The notes: generated by a model from the letters alone, not told the origin. DNA of 49,037 bases from Dialister succinatiphilus YIT 11850 (GCF_000242435.1 NZ_JH591188.1:112807-161843); one strand, 5' to 3'. Positions 7,361 through 15,723 are shown, counted from the first letter of the stretch. Made by a program: numbers and translations.

Positions 7361-7593
7361 CGGTGCTTGCCGGTATTCCCGAAGGTTGACACGCCCTTAC
7401 GGGCGTGAGGGTTGAGCCAGCCGCCGGGCCTTTCGGCCCTGGGCTGCCAGGGTTCTGCCTGTGATCGGCTTCGCCTTACAGGTGGGTTGAGGGCTCTCGC
7501 CCTCGGGAGTTATATAGCATCGCTGCGCTGGCGAGGTGCGGCGCCCTTTCGGGCGCCATTTTTTATGCCGCCTTTGGCGGCGAAAACCTTTAC
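7361..7593 (+). repeat. Structured repeat module A, copy 2
   Basis: It has the same hairpin order as copy 1 at 1246. CACGCCC/GGGCGTG is kept, but GTCCGGGA/TCCCGGAC of copy 1 has become CCTGTGA/TTACAGG (7458-7464/7476-7482). Most paired positions changed and pairing was retained with one G-T wobble. The copy ends in GGCGCC and GCCGCC...GGCGGC hairpins and the word AAAACCTTTACAACC. Confidence 0.75.
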
Positions 7594-8600
7594 AACCGCC
7601 CTGGCGCCCTTATGGGCGTGAAGGTTCTAAAGTTTGACGGGGCTGTGGCCCCGAGGGTTCTTAAGTTTGACAGCGGCTCTGCCGCTGAGGGTTGTGGTGG
7701 GCGCCTTACATTTATAGAAGGCGCCCTCTTATAATAAAACCTTTACAACCGCCCTGCGGGCGTTGGAAATGAATCCCCCCCCCTTTGGTGGCTGGCGCCA
7801 CCACCTTTCCGCCCCGCTGGGAAGCGTGTCACTGGATTCTCAGTCGCCTACGGCTCCCTGCGAATCCAGTTCCCTTGCCACCCGGTGGGAAGCATGTCAC
7901 TGGATTCGCGGGTCGCGGGGCTCCCCTATGAATCCAGTTCCTTTGCCACCCCCGCAGTTCGGTGGGGCGGCAAAAGGAAAGCGCCTTAATGGGCAGGCTA
8001 GGCGCCTTACTTCGCCCCACTTGGAGGTCCTATGCAGGACCTCCACAGGGGACTATAAAGCTCCGTTATGCTGTGAGCTGCTTATGAAAGGACTGCTTTT
8101 CAGAGCTTTATTCTGCCCCCTGAACAGGGGGAAGTCCGGCGCGGCCGGATAGGGGGAGGCGAGCGCAGCGAGCCAATCCGCAGAATGGTTATTTTGCCAT
8201 ATGATGCAGACAGGTTAATCCGTAACGCTGACTTTATAAGCATTGCCCGCAGGGCAATCCACCACCCTCAGCCCGTCAGGCGCTGTCGCTCCCCTGAGCG
8301 CTAGCGAACACAACCCTTCTACACAACCCGCGGCGCCAGCCGCACCCCTTTTTTATAAAACTTGCGGCGAAGCCGCCACCACAACCCTCGGCCCAAAGGG
8401 CCGTCAAACTTAAGAACCTTTAGAACCCTCGGGGCGAAGACCCATCAACCCTCATGTGCGCATTCTGCATAGAATGCGCAAGTCAGCCGAAGTTGGCCCT
8501 TAGCCTGCCCATAAAAGGGCCTTCCTATTGTCGGCTGACCGTTCGCAGGCGTGTCCCCTGAACCCTCACACCGTAGGTCTGTCCTTCAGGGGGCTTTTTT
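7594..8600. repeat. Mosaic of modules C and B with palindromes
   Basis: This is about 1 kb without a credible gene. Module C covers about 7781-8100: TTTGGTGGCTGGCGCCACC, then two tandem versions of GTCACTGGATTC...GAATCCAGT (7830-7870 and 7891-7945). Module B follows at about 8108-8260. Chained palindromes to 8600 are separated by TCAAACTTAAGAACC and AACCCTC linkers. CACTTGGAGGTCC/GGACCTCC near 8020-8042 forms one more stem. The open frames here have repetitive composition and no ribosome site. Confidence 0.65.
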
Positions 8601-8688
8601 TATGAAAAAAGCAGGGAATCTAAACCATGAAATAAAATCATGCCATGATTGAATATTAGCATTTCATAAATAATTGTTAAATAAATTA

Positions 8689-8717
8689 TTGCGAATTTCA
8701 AAATATAATGATATACT
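8689..8717 (+). promoter_or_regulatory. Promoter of the nickel/peptide-type operon
   Basis: TTGCGA (8689-8694), a 17-bp spacer and TATACT (8712-8717) sit in AT-rich DNA. The start would be near 8724, just ahead of a structured leader of about 220 nt. Confidence 0.7.
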
Positions 8718-8723
8718 GTTTTC

Positions 8724-8905
8724 ATAAAAAACCAATGATAGCGAGGGCGAGACGTCACGCTAAGAAGGACGCAGCCGGTATCGTTGGGAAATTTAAAGAG
8801 TGATGAGGAAACAGCTCTTTATCTGTTATGGGGTAAAGCAAGCATTTATTTTTTGTTTATGTTTCTACAAGGTCCCTGTTTCCGGCCTTGCTTTTTTCGT
8901 GCTTT
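8724..8905 (+). ncRNA. Structured 5' leader with terminator-like end, candidate riboswitch (unclassified)
   Basis: A nine-base closing stem pairs 8732-8740 (CCAATGATA) with 8779-8787 (TATCGTTGG, one G-T wobble) around a 38-nt GC-rich core. A second hairpin is AAAGAG/CTCTTT (8795-8800/8815-8820). It is followed by a CAAGG/CCTTG stem (8868-8872/8886-8890) with a T-run at 8892-8897. An alternative pairing of AAAGCAAG (8835-8842) with CTTGCTTT (8887-8894) competes with that stem. The layout of promoter, folded domain, terminator and transporter gene is what metabolite-controlled leaders show. I could not match it to a class I know (cobalamin, GEMM, NiCo, M-box, guanidine). Confidence 0.5.
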
Positions 8906-8946
8906 TTTTTGAAATGTGAGTTGACTAAAACAGGAGATGGTGGGAT

Positions 8947-9891
8947 TTGGGAAAGAAACAGTTGGCCCTGAGGCTGGGAGAAATGGTGCTGGTTCTTCTG
9001 GGCATCAGCTTTATCACGTTCTGCCTGGTCATGCTGGCGCCGGGGGATCCGGTGCGTCAGATGATTGCAGGCAATGAAGATATTGTGGTGAGCCAGATAG
9101 AAATCGATGCGCTCCGTCATGAGCTGGGATTGGATAAGCCTTTCCTTTTCCAGTATCTGGACTGGCTGGGAAGGGTGCTTCATGGTAATTTCGGCTATTC
9201 CTTCATGATGAAGAAGCCGGTACTGGAGGCCCTCATGGGAGGCCTGCCGGCTACCCTGATTCTGGCGCTGGCATCTACTGTGTTTATGCTTGTTTTTTCC
9301 ATTCCTCTGGGGATTTATACGGCGGTGAAGAAAAACAGCTGGTTTGATTACCTGGTCCGGGGCTTTTCCTTCCTGGGCGTTTCGGTGCCCAATTTCTGGA
9401 TGGGCCTTATGCTTCTCTGGATTTTTGCCCTGAAGCTGGGAATGCTTCCCATCGTGGGCGGCAGCATTTCTTTAGAAAACCTGATCCTCCCCATGGTGAC
9501 GCTGGGCGTGGTAATGACGTCCAAGTACACCCGGCAGGTACGGGCGGCGGTGCTGGAGGAGCTGAACCAGGACTACGTCATGGGCGCCAGGGCCCGGGGA
9601 TTTTCGGAATCCCATATCCTCTGGAAGGAAGTGCTTCCCAATGCCCTGCTTCCGCTGGTGACCCTGCTGGGGCTGGCTTTCGGCTCCCTTCTGGGCGGCG
9701 CAGCGGTGGTGGAAATCGTATTTTCCTGGCCGGGCCTGGGATATATGGTGGTAGAAGCCATTACCTACCGCGATTTCCAAACGGTGCAGGCCATTGTGCT
9801 CTGGATTGCTTTCATGTACATGGTGATTAATCTGGTGGTGGATCTGTCCTATCGCCATCTGGATCCGAGACTTCGAAAAGGAGGCCGGTAA
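8947..9891 (+). CDS. ABC transporter permease, nickel/peptide class (NikB/DppB type)
   Basis: This is the first of two inner-membrane permeases of a family-5 importer, with 314 residues. The N-terminal part has the LGISFITFCLVMLAPGDPVRQM motif typical of DppB/NikB. The BPD_transp_1 core follows with about six spans, and the EAA loop, which contacts the ATPases, is in the stretch from LEELNQDYVMGARARGFS to LPNAL near residues 200-235. The start is TTG at 8947 with AGGAG ten bases upstream; no better ATG exists. The lengths of all five subunits (314, 275, 525, 261, 270) follow those of E. coli NikB, C, A, D and E (314, 277, 524, 254, 268) closely. Nickel or a metal chelate is therefore plausible, but a peptide cannot be excluded. 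Confidence 0.85.
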   Translation: MGKKQLALRLGEMVLVLLGISFITFCLVMLAPGDPVRQMIAGNEDIVVSQIEIDALRHELGLDKPFLFQYLDWLGRVLHGNFGYSFMMKKPVLEALMGGLPATLILALASTVFMLVFSIPLGIYTAVKKNSWFDYLVRGFSFLGVSVPNFWMGLMLLWIFALKLGMLPIVGGSISLENLILPMVTLGVVMTSKYTRQVRAAVLEELNQDYVMGARARGFSESHILWKEVLPNALLPLVTLLGLAFGSLLGGAAVVEIVFSWPGLGYMVVEAITYRDFQTVQAIVLWIAFMYMVINLVVDLSYRHLDPRLRKGGR

Positions 9892-9892
9892 T

Positions 9893-10720
9893 ATGGGGAA
9901 TCTTTGGAAAGGATTCAAAGAACATCGAACCTTCCGGTTCACCAGCCTGCTGGTTATCCTGCTTATCGCCCTGGTGGTGCTGGCGCCGGTGATTGCTCCC
10001 TATAACCCCCTGGAAACGGTGATGAAGGACGCCAACCAGGCGCCTTCCATGGCCCATCTTTTCGGCACGGACAAGCTGGGGAGAGATGTGCTGTCCCGCA
10101 TTCTCTACGGCGGAGCCTACTCCCTGTCCAGCGTGCTGGCCCTGGTGGCCATCATCTTCTGCGTAGGCACCTTTCTGGGCCTTGTGGCCGGCTACTTTGG
10201 CGGCCTCATTGACACCGTCATCATGCGTATAGCAGATATGATGATTTCTTTCCCCGGCGTTATCCTGGCCATTGCCATTGCCGGTATCATGGGCGGCAGT
10301 CTGGTGAATGCCATGATTGCCCTGACAGCGGTGACCTGGACCAAGTACGCCCGCCTGTCCCGGTCCATGGTTTTGAAAATCAGGAAACGGGATTTCGTGG
10401 ATGCTGCCATTGTCAGCGGTGGTACCAGTTCCCATATCCTCTGGACCCATATCATGCCCAACGTAGTGCCTATTCTGGTGATTACAGCGGTATCCGACAT
10501 CGGTGCCATGATGATGGAACTGGCAGGCCTGTCCTTCCTGGGCTTTGGCAGCCAGCCGCCGGCACCGGAATGGGGCCTCATGCTTAACGAGGGCCGTCAG
10601 CAGCTGCAGACAGCCCCCTGGCTCATGGTTTTCCCGGGGCTTGCCATCTTCATTTCTGTGGTCATCTTCAACCTCTGGGGCGATGCGCTCCGGGATGTAC
10701 TGGATCCAAGAGATCAATAG
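9893..10720 (+). CDS. ABC transporter permease, nickel/peptide class (NikC/DppC type)
   Basis: The second permease of the importer has 275 residues. It has one N-terminal span (about 16-36), then the family motif FGTDKLGRDVLSRILYGGAYSL near residues 60-81, followed by about five spans of the BPD_transp_1 domain. Its EAA loop includes KIRKRDFVDAAIVSGGTSSHILWTHIMPN near residues 162-190. It starts one base after the stop of the first permease, with AGGAGGCCGGTA as the ribosome site, so the two are co-translated. The C-terminus LWGDALRDVLDPRDQ is the usual ending of DppC proteins. The partners are the permease at 8947, the binding protein at 10825 and the ATPases at 12618 and 13400. Confidence 0.85.
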   Translation: MGNLWKGFKEHRTFRFTSLLVILLIALVVLAPVIAPYNPLETVMKDANQAPSMAHLFGTDKLGRDVLSRILYGGAYSLSSVLALVAIIFCVGTFLGLVAGYFGGLIDTVIMRIADMMISFPGVILAIAIAGIMGGSLVNAMIALTAVTWTKYARLSRSMVLKIRKRDFVDAAIVSGGTSSHILWTHIMPNVVPILVITAVSDIGAMMMELAGLSFLGFGSQPPAPEWGLMLNEGRQQLQTAPWLMVFPGLAIFISVVIFNLWGDALRDVLDPRDQ

Positions 10721-10824
10721 CGGGTCGGCGGTATGGTGAGCCGGTAGGCCGCGAAACGGCTCTTCCCATCGTTTTTTTCACGCCTATGGCGTTTATTTCC
10801 ATATAGAAAGGAAGCGTTCAACAG

Positions 10825-12402
10825 ATGAAATCAATTTACAAGAAAGGTGCTCTTTTGGCTGCAGCTGCTTTGATGGCCTTTGCCATTACGGGGTGCGGCG
10901 GATCAGGATCCAATTCCAAAACAGCCAAAGACACCCTCACCGTGGGGGTAACGAACTTTGCAGACAGCCTGGAACCGACAGACAACTACTTCGGCTGGCA
11001 GGTCATGCGCTATGGTATCGGCGAATGCCTTGTCCATTTTGATGACAAAATGAATGCAGAACCCTGGATTGCAGAAAGCTGGAAGGTGTCCGATGACAAA
11101 ATGTCCTGGACCTTCAAAATCAAGGACATCAAGTTCTCCAACGGCACACCGGTCACCGGCGAAGCAGTGAAGAAATCCATTGAACGTACCTTTGCCAAGG
11201 CGCCCCGGGCGAAAGCCATGTTTGAGCTGGACCACATCACCGCTGACGGCCAGAACGTGACTATTTATACGAAAAAACCGGTGGCTACTCTGCCGGGCAT
11301 GCTGGGGGATCCGCTCTTCATTATTGTAGACACTGATTCTGACGGCAAGGTGGACTTTGCCAAGCAGGGCCCCGTTTCCACAGGCCCCTACATGGTGAAA
11401 TCTTTCTCCAAGTCCAAGACAGAACTGGATGCCAACCCCCATTACTATGACAAGGTGCCCTTCGCTCACGCCCAGATCAATACCATTGATGATCCCAATA
11501 CCCGGGCCATGGCTCTCCAGAAGGGGGAAATCGATGTGGCTGTCAACATTGCCCCCGGCGATATGCAGCTTTTCCAGGATAAGAATAAATTCACCGTGAG
11601 CACCATTTCCTCCATCCGCGATGTACTGGCCCGCCTGAACGTTTCCAATGGCAAGCCCCTGGCTGACAAGAATGTAAGAAAGGCACTCCTCCAGTCCCTG
11701 GACCGGGACACCTACTGCAAGGTGCTCCTGAAAGACACCTTTACTCCTGGCGGTCCTCTCCTTCCGCCGTCTGTGGACTATGGCTTTGACAAACTGAAGG
11801 CGGAATATCCGGATAACTACAATGTGGAAAATGCGAAGAAACTGCTGGCAGACGCTGGATGGAAGGATACCGACGGCGACGGCTATGTGGATAAAGACGG
11901 CAAGAACCTGGAACTGGATTTCATTTACTACAGTGGACGCGCAGAACTGCCTCTCTTTGCAGAAGCCACCCAGTCGGATGCCAAGAAAGTAGGCATCAAG
12001 GTGAACCTGAAGAACGTGGACTACAACGTCCTTGACGGCATTGGCACCCGCGGCGAATACGACCTGCTCATTTCCAACGTACTGGCCGAGCAGGCAGGGG
12101 ATCCGGAAGTTTTCATCAACATGTACTGGAAGACCAATGTAAACGGCAGCAACCCCCAGAACGGCTCGGGCTACAGCAATCCTGCCTATGATGCTCTCTC
12201 TGACCAGCTGAGCCAGGAATTTGATCCGGCGAAGAGAAAAGACATTATCGAACAGATGGAAAAAATCATTCAGGACGATGCGGCTACCCTGGTCTTTGGC
12301 TACCCCCAGACCAATATGATTTCCAGTAAGAAGGTAAAGAATGCGGACATTAAGCCCTGCGACTATTACTGGGTAACAAAGAGCATCGTTCCGGCGGAAT
12401 AA
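10825..12402 (+). CDS. ABC transporter substrate-binding lipoprotein, family 5 (nickel/peptide)
   Basis: The product has 525 residues. The lipoprotein signal ends at AITGC with Cys24 as the lipid anchor, so the protein sits in the periplasm tethered to the inner membrane. The SBP_bac_5 domain begins near residue 36 (DTLTVGVTNFADSLEP). It contains the family stretches WTFKIKDIKFSNGTPVTGEAVKKS near 92-115 and STGPYMVKSF near 178-187. Two acidic runs, DTDSDGKVDF and DTDGDGYVDKDG, look like EF-hand-type calcium loops and could stabilise lobes. Its position between permease and ATPase genes gives the order B-C-A-D-E. Nickel or a metallophore is suggested by subunit lengths only. Confidence 0.85.
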   Translation: MKSIYKKGALLAAAALMAFAITGCGGSGSNSKTAKDTLTVGVTNFADSLEPTDNYFGWQVMRYGIGECLVHFDDKMNAEPWIAESWKVSDDKMSWTFKIKDIKFSNGTPVTGEAVKKSIERTFAKAPRAKAMFELDHITADGQNVTIYTKKPVATLPGMLGDPLFIIVDTDSDGKVDFAKQGPVSTGPYMVKSFSKSKTELDANPHYYDKVPFAHAQINTIDDPNTRAMALQKGEIDVAVNIAPGDMQLFQDKNKFTVSTISSIRDVLARLNVSNGKPLADKNVRKALLQSLDRDTYCKVLLKDTFTPGGPLLPPSVDYGFDKLKAEYPDNYNVENAKKLLADAGWKDTDGDGYVDKDGKNLELDFIYYSGRAELPLFAEATQSDAKKVGIKVNLKNVDYNVLDGIGTRGEYDLLISNVLAEQAGDPEVFINMYWKTNVNGSNPQNGSGYSNPAYDALSDQLSQEFDPAKRKDIIEQMEKIIQDDAATLVFGYPQTNMISSKKVKNADIKPCDYYWVTKSIVPAE

Positions 12403-12617
12403 GGGCTGCTGTCCGCTGTCCGCTTACCGCCTGTGCGGGAAGGGGCCGCGAAGCGGTAGAAGCCGGTACTATAAAACTTGCGGCAAAGCCGCCACCACAA
12501 CCCTCGGCCCAAAGGGCCGGTCAATCCTAAGAACCTTTCCCCTATGAACTCTCTGAACCTTCTGAACCCTCGCGCCCACAGGCGCATCCATAGTATTCAT
12601 CATTCACAGGAGCCAAT
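12403..12617. repeat. Palindrome repeats inserted inside the operon
   Basis: GCCGCGAAGCGG, GCGGCAAAGCCGC and GGCCCAAAGGGCC palindromes with AACCCTC, AAGAACC and CTGAACC linkers fill the gap between the binding-protein and ATPase genes. No terminator T-run was seen, so read-through is possible. Elsewhere the operon is tightly packed. Confidence 0.65.
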
Positions 12618-13403
12618 ATGCTGTTAGAAATCAAAGATCTGGGCATTGCCTATGGTAAGGCAGAGCCTGTAGTACGCCACGTTTCCTTTACGTTAGACCA
12701 GGGAGAAATCCTTGCCATTGTAGGGGAATCGGGGTCAGGAAAGACCACGGTGATCCGTGCCATCCAGCATGTGCTGCCTGGAGGCGGGCACATTGCGGAG
12801 GGCACCATGATTTTTGAAGGAGAAGACACCAGGAAGCAGTCTGCCGAAAAGCACCGCAGTCTGGATGGGAAGGACGTTTCCATGATATTCCAGGACAGCG
12901 GGGCCATGATGAATCCCATCCGGCCCATTGGCGTCCAGTTCCGGGAGTACCTGGCCCTTCACGGCATGACCGATGAAAAAGAAGCCCACCAGCGCATGGT
13001 GGACATGCTCTCCATGGTACGGCTGCCGGACCCGGAGCAGATTCTGAAAAGCTACACCTTCGAACTCTCCGGCGGCATGCGCCAGCGCGTGGGCATTGCC
13101 ATGGCCATGGCCTTCCATCCGAAACTTCTCCTGGCCGACGAACCCACCAGCGCCCTGGATGTAACCACCCAGGCAGCCATTGTGAAGGAAATGATGGAAG
13201 TAAGAAAAAAGATGAACACCGCCATTATCATCGTCACCCATAACATGGGGGTGGCAGCCTATATGGCAGACCGCATCATGGTGATGAGACAGGGCCGGGT
13301 AGTGGAATACGGGAAAGCAGAAGACGTTATTTATCATCCCAAAGAAGACTATACGAAAATGCTTCTGGCTGCTGTACCGGTGCTGGGAGGTGAAACGGCA
13401 TGA
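12618..13403 (+). CDS. ABC transporter ATP-binding protein (NikD/OppD type, short form)
   Basis: This is the first ATPase of the importer, with 261 residues. Walker A is GESGSGKT at 36-43, the Q-loop is in [12 protein letters not shown], the signature LSGGMRQR is near 150, and Walker B is [12 protein letters not shown] with the H-loop in VTHNMG. OppD/DppD proteins normally continue for about 60 residues in a cysteine-bearing oligo_HPY domain. That part is absent here and the protein ends shortly after the [10 protein letters not shown] tail, as NikD does. It overlaps the next ATPase by four bases (ATGA at 13400-13403). The two probably form the heterodimeric motor. Confidence 0.85.
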   Translation: MLLEIKDLGIAYGKAEPVVRHVSFTLDQGEILAIVGESGSGKTTVIRAIQHVLPGGGHIAEGTMIFEGEDTRKQSAEKHRSLDGKDVSMIFQDSGAMMNPIRPIGVQFREYLALHGMTDEKEAHQRMVDMLSMVRLPDPEQILKSYTFELSGGMRQRVGIAMAMAFHPKLLLADEPTSALDVTTQAAIVKEMMEVRKKMNTAIIIVTHNMGVAAYMADRIMVMRQGRVVEYGKAEDVIYHPKEDYTKMLLAAVPVLGGETA

Positions 13404-14212
13404 AGGGATATGGAGAAGAAATCCTCCGCATGGAAGATATTGTCAAAACCTTCGACCTTGGCGGCGGGAAAAAGCTGACAGCTTCCGATCATGTGACCGT
13501 CAGCCTCCACAAAGGAGAAACCCTGGGAATCGTAGGCGAGTCAGGCTCCGGGAAATCCACCCTGGCCAAAATTCTGACCCGGCTCTACACCATGGACAGC
13601 GGGCGCATCCTCCTTCACGGGAAAGACATGACTGCCCTGAAGGGCGAGGAATTCCGGCAGGCCAGGAAGAATATCCAAATGGTTTTCCAGGACCCCTCTA
13701 CAGCCTTCGACCCCAAACAGCGGGTCCGGGATATTATCTGCGAGCCCCTCAGGAACTACGGCCTCATCGGAAAAGAAAAGGTGGATGAAAAAGCGCGGGA
13801 AATGCTCCGCCTCGTGGATCTGCCCGAGGACTTTGCAGACCGCTATCCCAACAGCATGTCCGGCGGACAGCGGCAGCGTATCGCCGTTGCCCGGGCCCTG
13901 GTGCTGAAGCCGGAAATCATTATCTGTGACGAAGCCACCAGTGCCCTGGACATGTCGGTACAGAAGACGGTGATCGAACTCCTTCACCGTCTGCAGCTGG
14001 AAACAGGAGTGGCCTACTTCTTCATCTGCCACGACCTGGCCCTGGCCAACATGTTCTGCGACAACATCGTGGTCATGCAGCATGGCAGGGTAGTAGAAAA
14101 AATCAAAGACCTGTCCGAAGCGAAAGATCCCTATTCCAGAAAGCTGCTGGCCTCCGTCTTCACCATTGAAGAAGGCAAAAACAAAGTCCTGCCGGATGAA
14201 CTGTTCGGCTGA
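13400..14212 (+). CDS. ABC transporter ATP-binding protein (NikE/OppF type)
   Basis: This is the second ATPase, with 270 residues. Walker A is GESGSGKST near 45-53, the Q-loop is in MVFQDPSTAFDPKQRV, the signature SGGQRQR is near 154-160, and Walker B is IIICDEATSALD with the H-loop in ICHDLALA. Its length matches NikE (268 in E. coli) and short OppF proteins without the C-terminal extension. It closes the operon. The next gene, the porin at 14424, is separated by 211 bp of tandem hairpin repeats and probably has its own regulation. No classical terminator with a T-run was seen after the stop. Confidence 0.85.
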   Translation: MKGYGEEILRMEDIVKTFDLGGGKKLTASDHVTVSLHKGETLGIVGESGSGKSTLAKILTRLYTMDSGRILLHGKDMTALKGEEFRQARKNIQMVFQDPSTAFDPKQRVRDIICEPLRNYGLIGKEKVDEKAREMLRLVDLPEDFADRYPNSMSGGQRQRIAVARALVLKPEIIICDEATSALDMSVQKTVIELLHRLQLETGVAYFFICHDLALANMFCDNIVVMQHGRVVEKIKDLSEAKDPYSRKLLASVFTIEEGKNKVLPDELFG

Positions 14213-14219
14213 AAGGCAG

Positions 14220-14399
14220 CAGGGGCTGGCTTGTTCCCTGCCGGCAGAAAAGGCCATAGTGCCACGCCGGACAGGAAACCATTCGCAAACCGTTTCCTGC
14301 GGGTAAGGAATACCATCAGTGTCCTGCCGGACAGGAAACTTTATGCGAACAGTTTCCTGCCGGCAAGAAACACACTGTTCCCAAGCCGGACAGGAAACC
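14220..14399. repeat. Three tandem ~60-bp repeats with internal hairpins
   Basis: The word GCCGGACAGGAAAC recurs at 14266, 14326 and 14385, giving periods of 60 and 59 bp. Between copies it can pair with GTTTCCTGC(C/G)GG (around 14292 and 14352), making AGGAAAC/GTTTCCT hairpins. The array ends about 10 bp before the AAAGGAG ribosome site of the porin gene, so it probably lies in that gene's leader or promoter region. Confidence 0.8.
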
Positions 14400-14423
14400 T
14401 ATTATATCAAAGGAGAGTACATT

Positions 14424-15644
14424 ATGAAGAAAATCATGGTCCTGGCTGCAGCGGCAGCCCTGACTGCCGGCGTTTCCGCCCTGGCAGCCAATCCCTTTTC
14501 CGATGTAAGCACCGATGACTGGGCTTACCAGGCGGTATCCGACCTGTCTGACCAGGGAGTGGTGGAAGGATACCCTGACGGCACCTTCAAAGGGGAAAGA
14601 AATATCACCCGCTTTGAACTGGCCCAGATCATTGCCCGCCTTATGGCAAAGGAAGATCAGCTGAATGCAGAGCAGCGTGCCACCCTGGATAAGCTGGCCG
14701 GTGAATATGCCGACGAGCTCTCCAACCTTGGCGTCCGCGTATCCAATCTGGAAAAGAAAGCGGGCAATCTGTACTGGTCCGGCGATGCTAAAATGTGGTA
14801 TATTAACAACTCCAAGGAAACCCGCGCAGATACCTGGAAAGGCCGTATGAGAATCAAAGTGAAGGGCCAGGTGAATGACTCTACCTATGTACAGGGCCGT
14901 ATCAAGAACCAGATGGATTTCAAAGGGGACGATACGTCTAAGACCGTCATGGACTGGCTCTATGTGAATCATACCTTCGGCGATGCCAATGTGACCCTGG
15001 GCCGCATGCCTGTCACCATTTATGACGGCTTCATGTTCGACGCAACCCTGAAGGGGGCAAAACTGGCCTACGGCAGGAATGCATTTGATGCCTCCGTTTC
15101 CTTCGGACGTCTCATGAATAATGGATGGCTGTATGACTCCTCCACCTTCGACACTTTCCTGGCGGAAGCAGGCTATGACTTCGGTGCTGCCAAACTGCGG
15201 GCAGCCTATGTGAAGCTGCCGGGAGACAAGGGCAAGGAAACAGCCCACTTTGACAATATGTGGAGTACCCACCTTTCCATTCCGGTGGACAATTTCCAGA
15301 TTTTCGGCGAATACTGGGATTCCAATGCCAAAAAGGCGGACAAGTCCTGGCAGGCCGGCCTGGGATACAGCAATTTCTCCATGAAGAAACCGGGCTCCTT
15401 TGACCTTAATGTGGCTTACAACAAGGTGGGCTATAATGCCAATCTGGACGGCACCACCTATGATACAGGGGAAATCTGGAACGGCATAGCGAAAGACAAG
15501 ACCCTTACCTACTGGAGCGTATTCGGTGATGTGGCTCTCATGAAGAATGTGTCCCTCCATGGTGAATATGCCTTTGACCTGGACAATCAGAAGGATGGAT
15601 TTGATGATAAAGCCTGGACCCTGGCACTGAACTATAAATATTGA
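14424..15644 (+). CDS. Outer-membrane porin with SLH domain (OmpM/Omp-alpha-like)
   Basis: The protein has 406 residues. A signal peptide (about 1-21, ending VSALA) is followed by one SLH domain at about 23-75 (NPFSDVSTDDWAYQAVSDLS, then EGYPDGTFKGERNITRFELA). A short coiled coil follows (about 80-110, LDKLAGEYADELSNLGVRVSN), and then a beta-barrel rich in alternating aromatic strands ending in ALNYKY. This layout is the hallmark of Negativicutes OmpM. In that family the SLH part binds polyamine-modified peptidoglycan and the barrel forms a general diffusion channel, so one protein ties the outer membrane to the wall. The start at 14424 follows AAAGGAGAG. An upstream ATG at 14319 lies inside repeats and is rejected. 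Confidence 0.92.
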   Translation: MKKIMVLAAAAALTAGVSALAANPFSDVSTDDWAYQAVSDLSDQGVVEGYPDGTFKGERNITRFELAQIIARLMAKEDQLNAEQRATLDKLAGEYADELSNLGVRVSNLEKKAGNLYWSGDAKMWYINNSKETRADTWKGRMRIKVKGQVNDSTYVQGRIKNQMDFKGDDTSKTVMDWLYVNHTFGDANVTLGRMPVTIYDGFMFDATLKGAKLAYGRNAFDASVSFGRLMNNGWLYDSSTFDTFLAEAGYDFGAAKLRAAYVKLPGDKGKETAHFDNMWSTHLSIPVDNFQIFGEYWDSNAKKADKSWQAGLGYSNFSMKKPGSFDLNVAYNKVGYNANLDGTTYDTGEIWNGIAKDKTLTYWSVFGDVALMKNVSLHGEYAFDLDNQKDGFDDKAWTLALNYKY

Positions 15645-15695
15645 TGGGGATTTCCTGTAGCTTCATCTGCGGGATGCCGGTACCAATGAAAAAGA

Positions 15696-15723
15696 CTCTG
15701 CCTTCCAGGGCAGAGCCTTTTTT
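15696..15723 (+). terminator. Intrinsic terminator of the porin gene
   Basis: A CTCTGCC/GGCAGAG stem (15696-15702/15709-15715) with a six-base loop is followed by CC and six T. It lies about 50 bp after the porin stop. Confidence 0.85.

Noticed and set aside
7781-8105. Module C as a CRISPR-like array
   Set aside because: The tandem ACTGGATTC...GAATCCAGT units are only two, not separated by unique spacers of constant length, and no cas gene is nearby.
8732-8790. Identity of the leader as a GEMM (cyclic di-GMP) or SRP-like RNA
   Set aside because: Words such as GGACGCAGCC recall GGACGCAAAGCC of GEMM and the GGAAGCAGCC of SRP RNA, but the GCAAACC block, tetraloop-receptor half and SRP fold are missing.
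14316-15560. 414-codon minus-strand open frame over the porin
   Set aside because: It is antisense to the SLH porin, which has a signal peptide, SLH motif and terminator on the plus strand.
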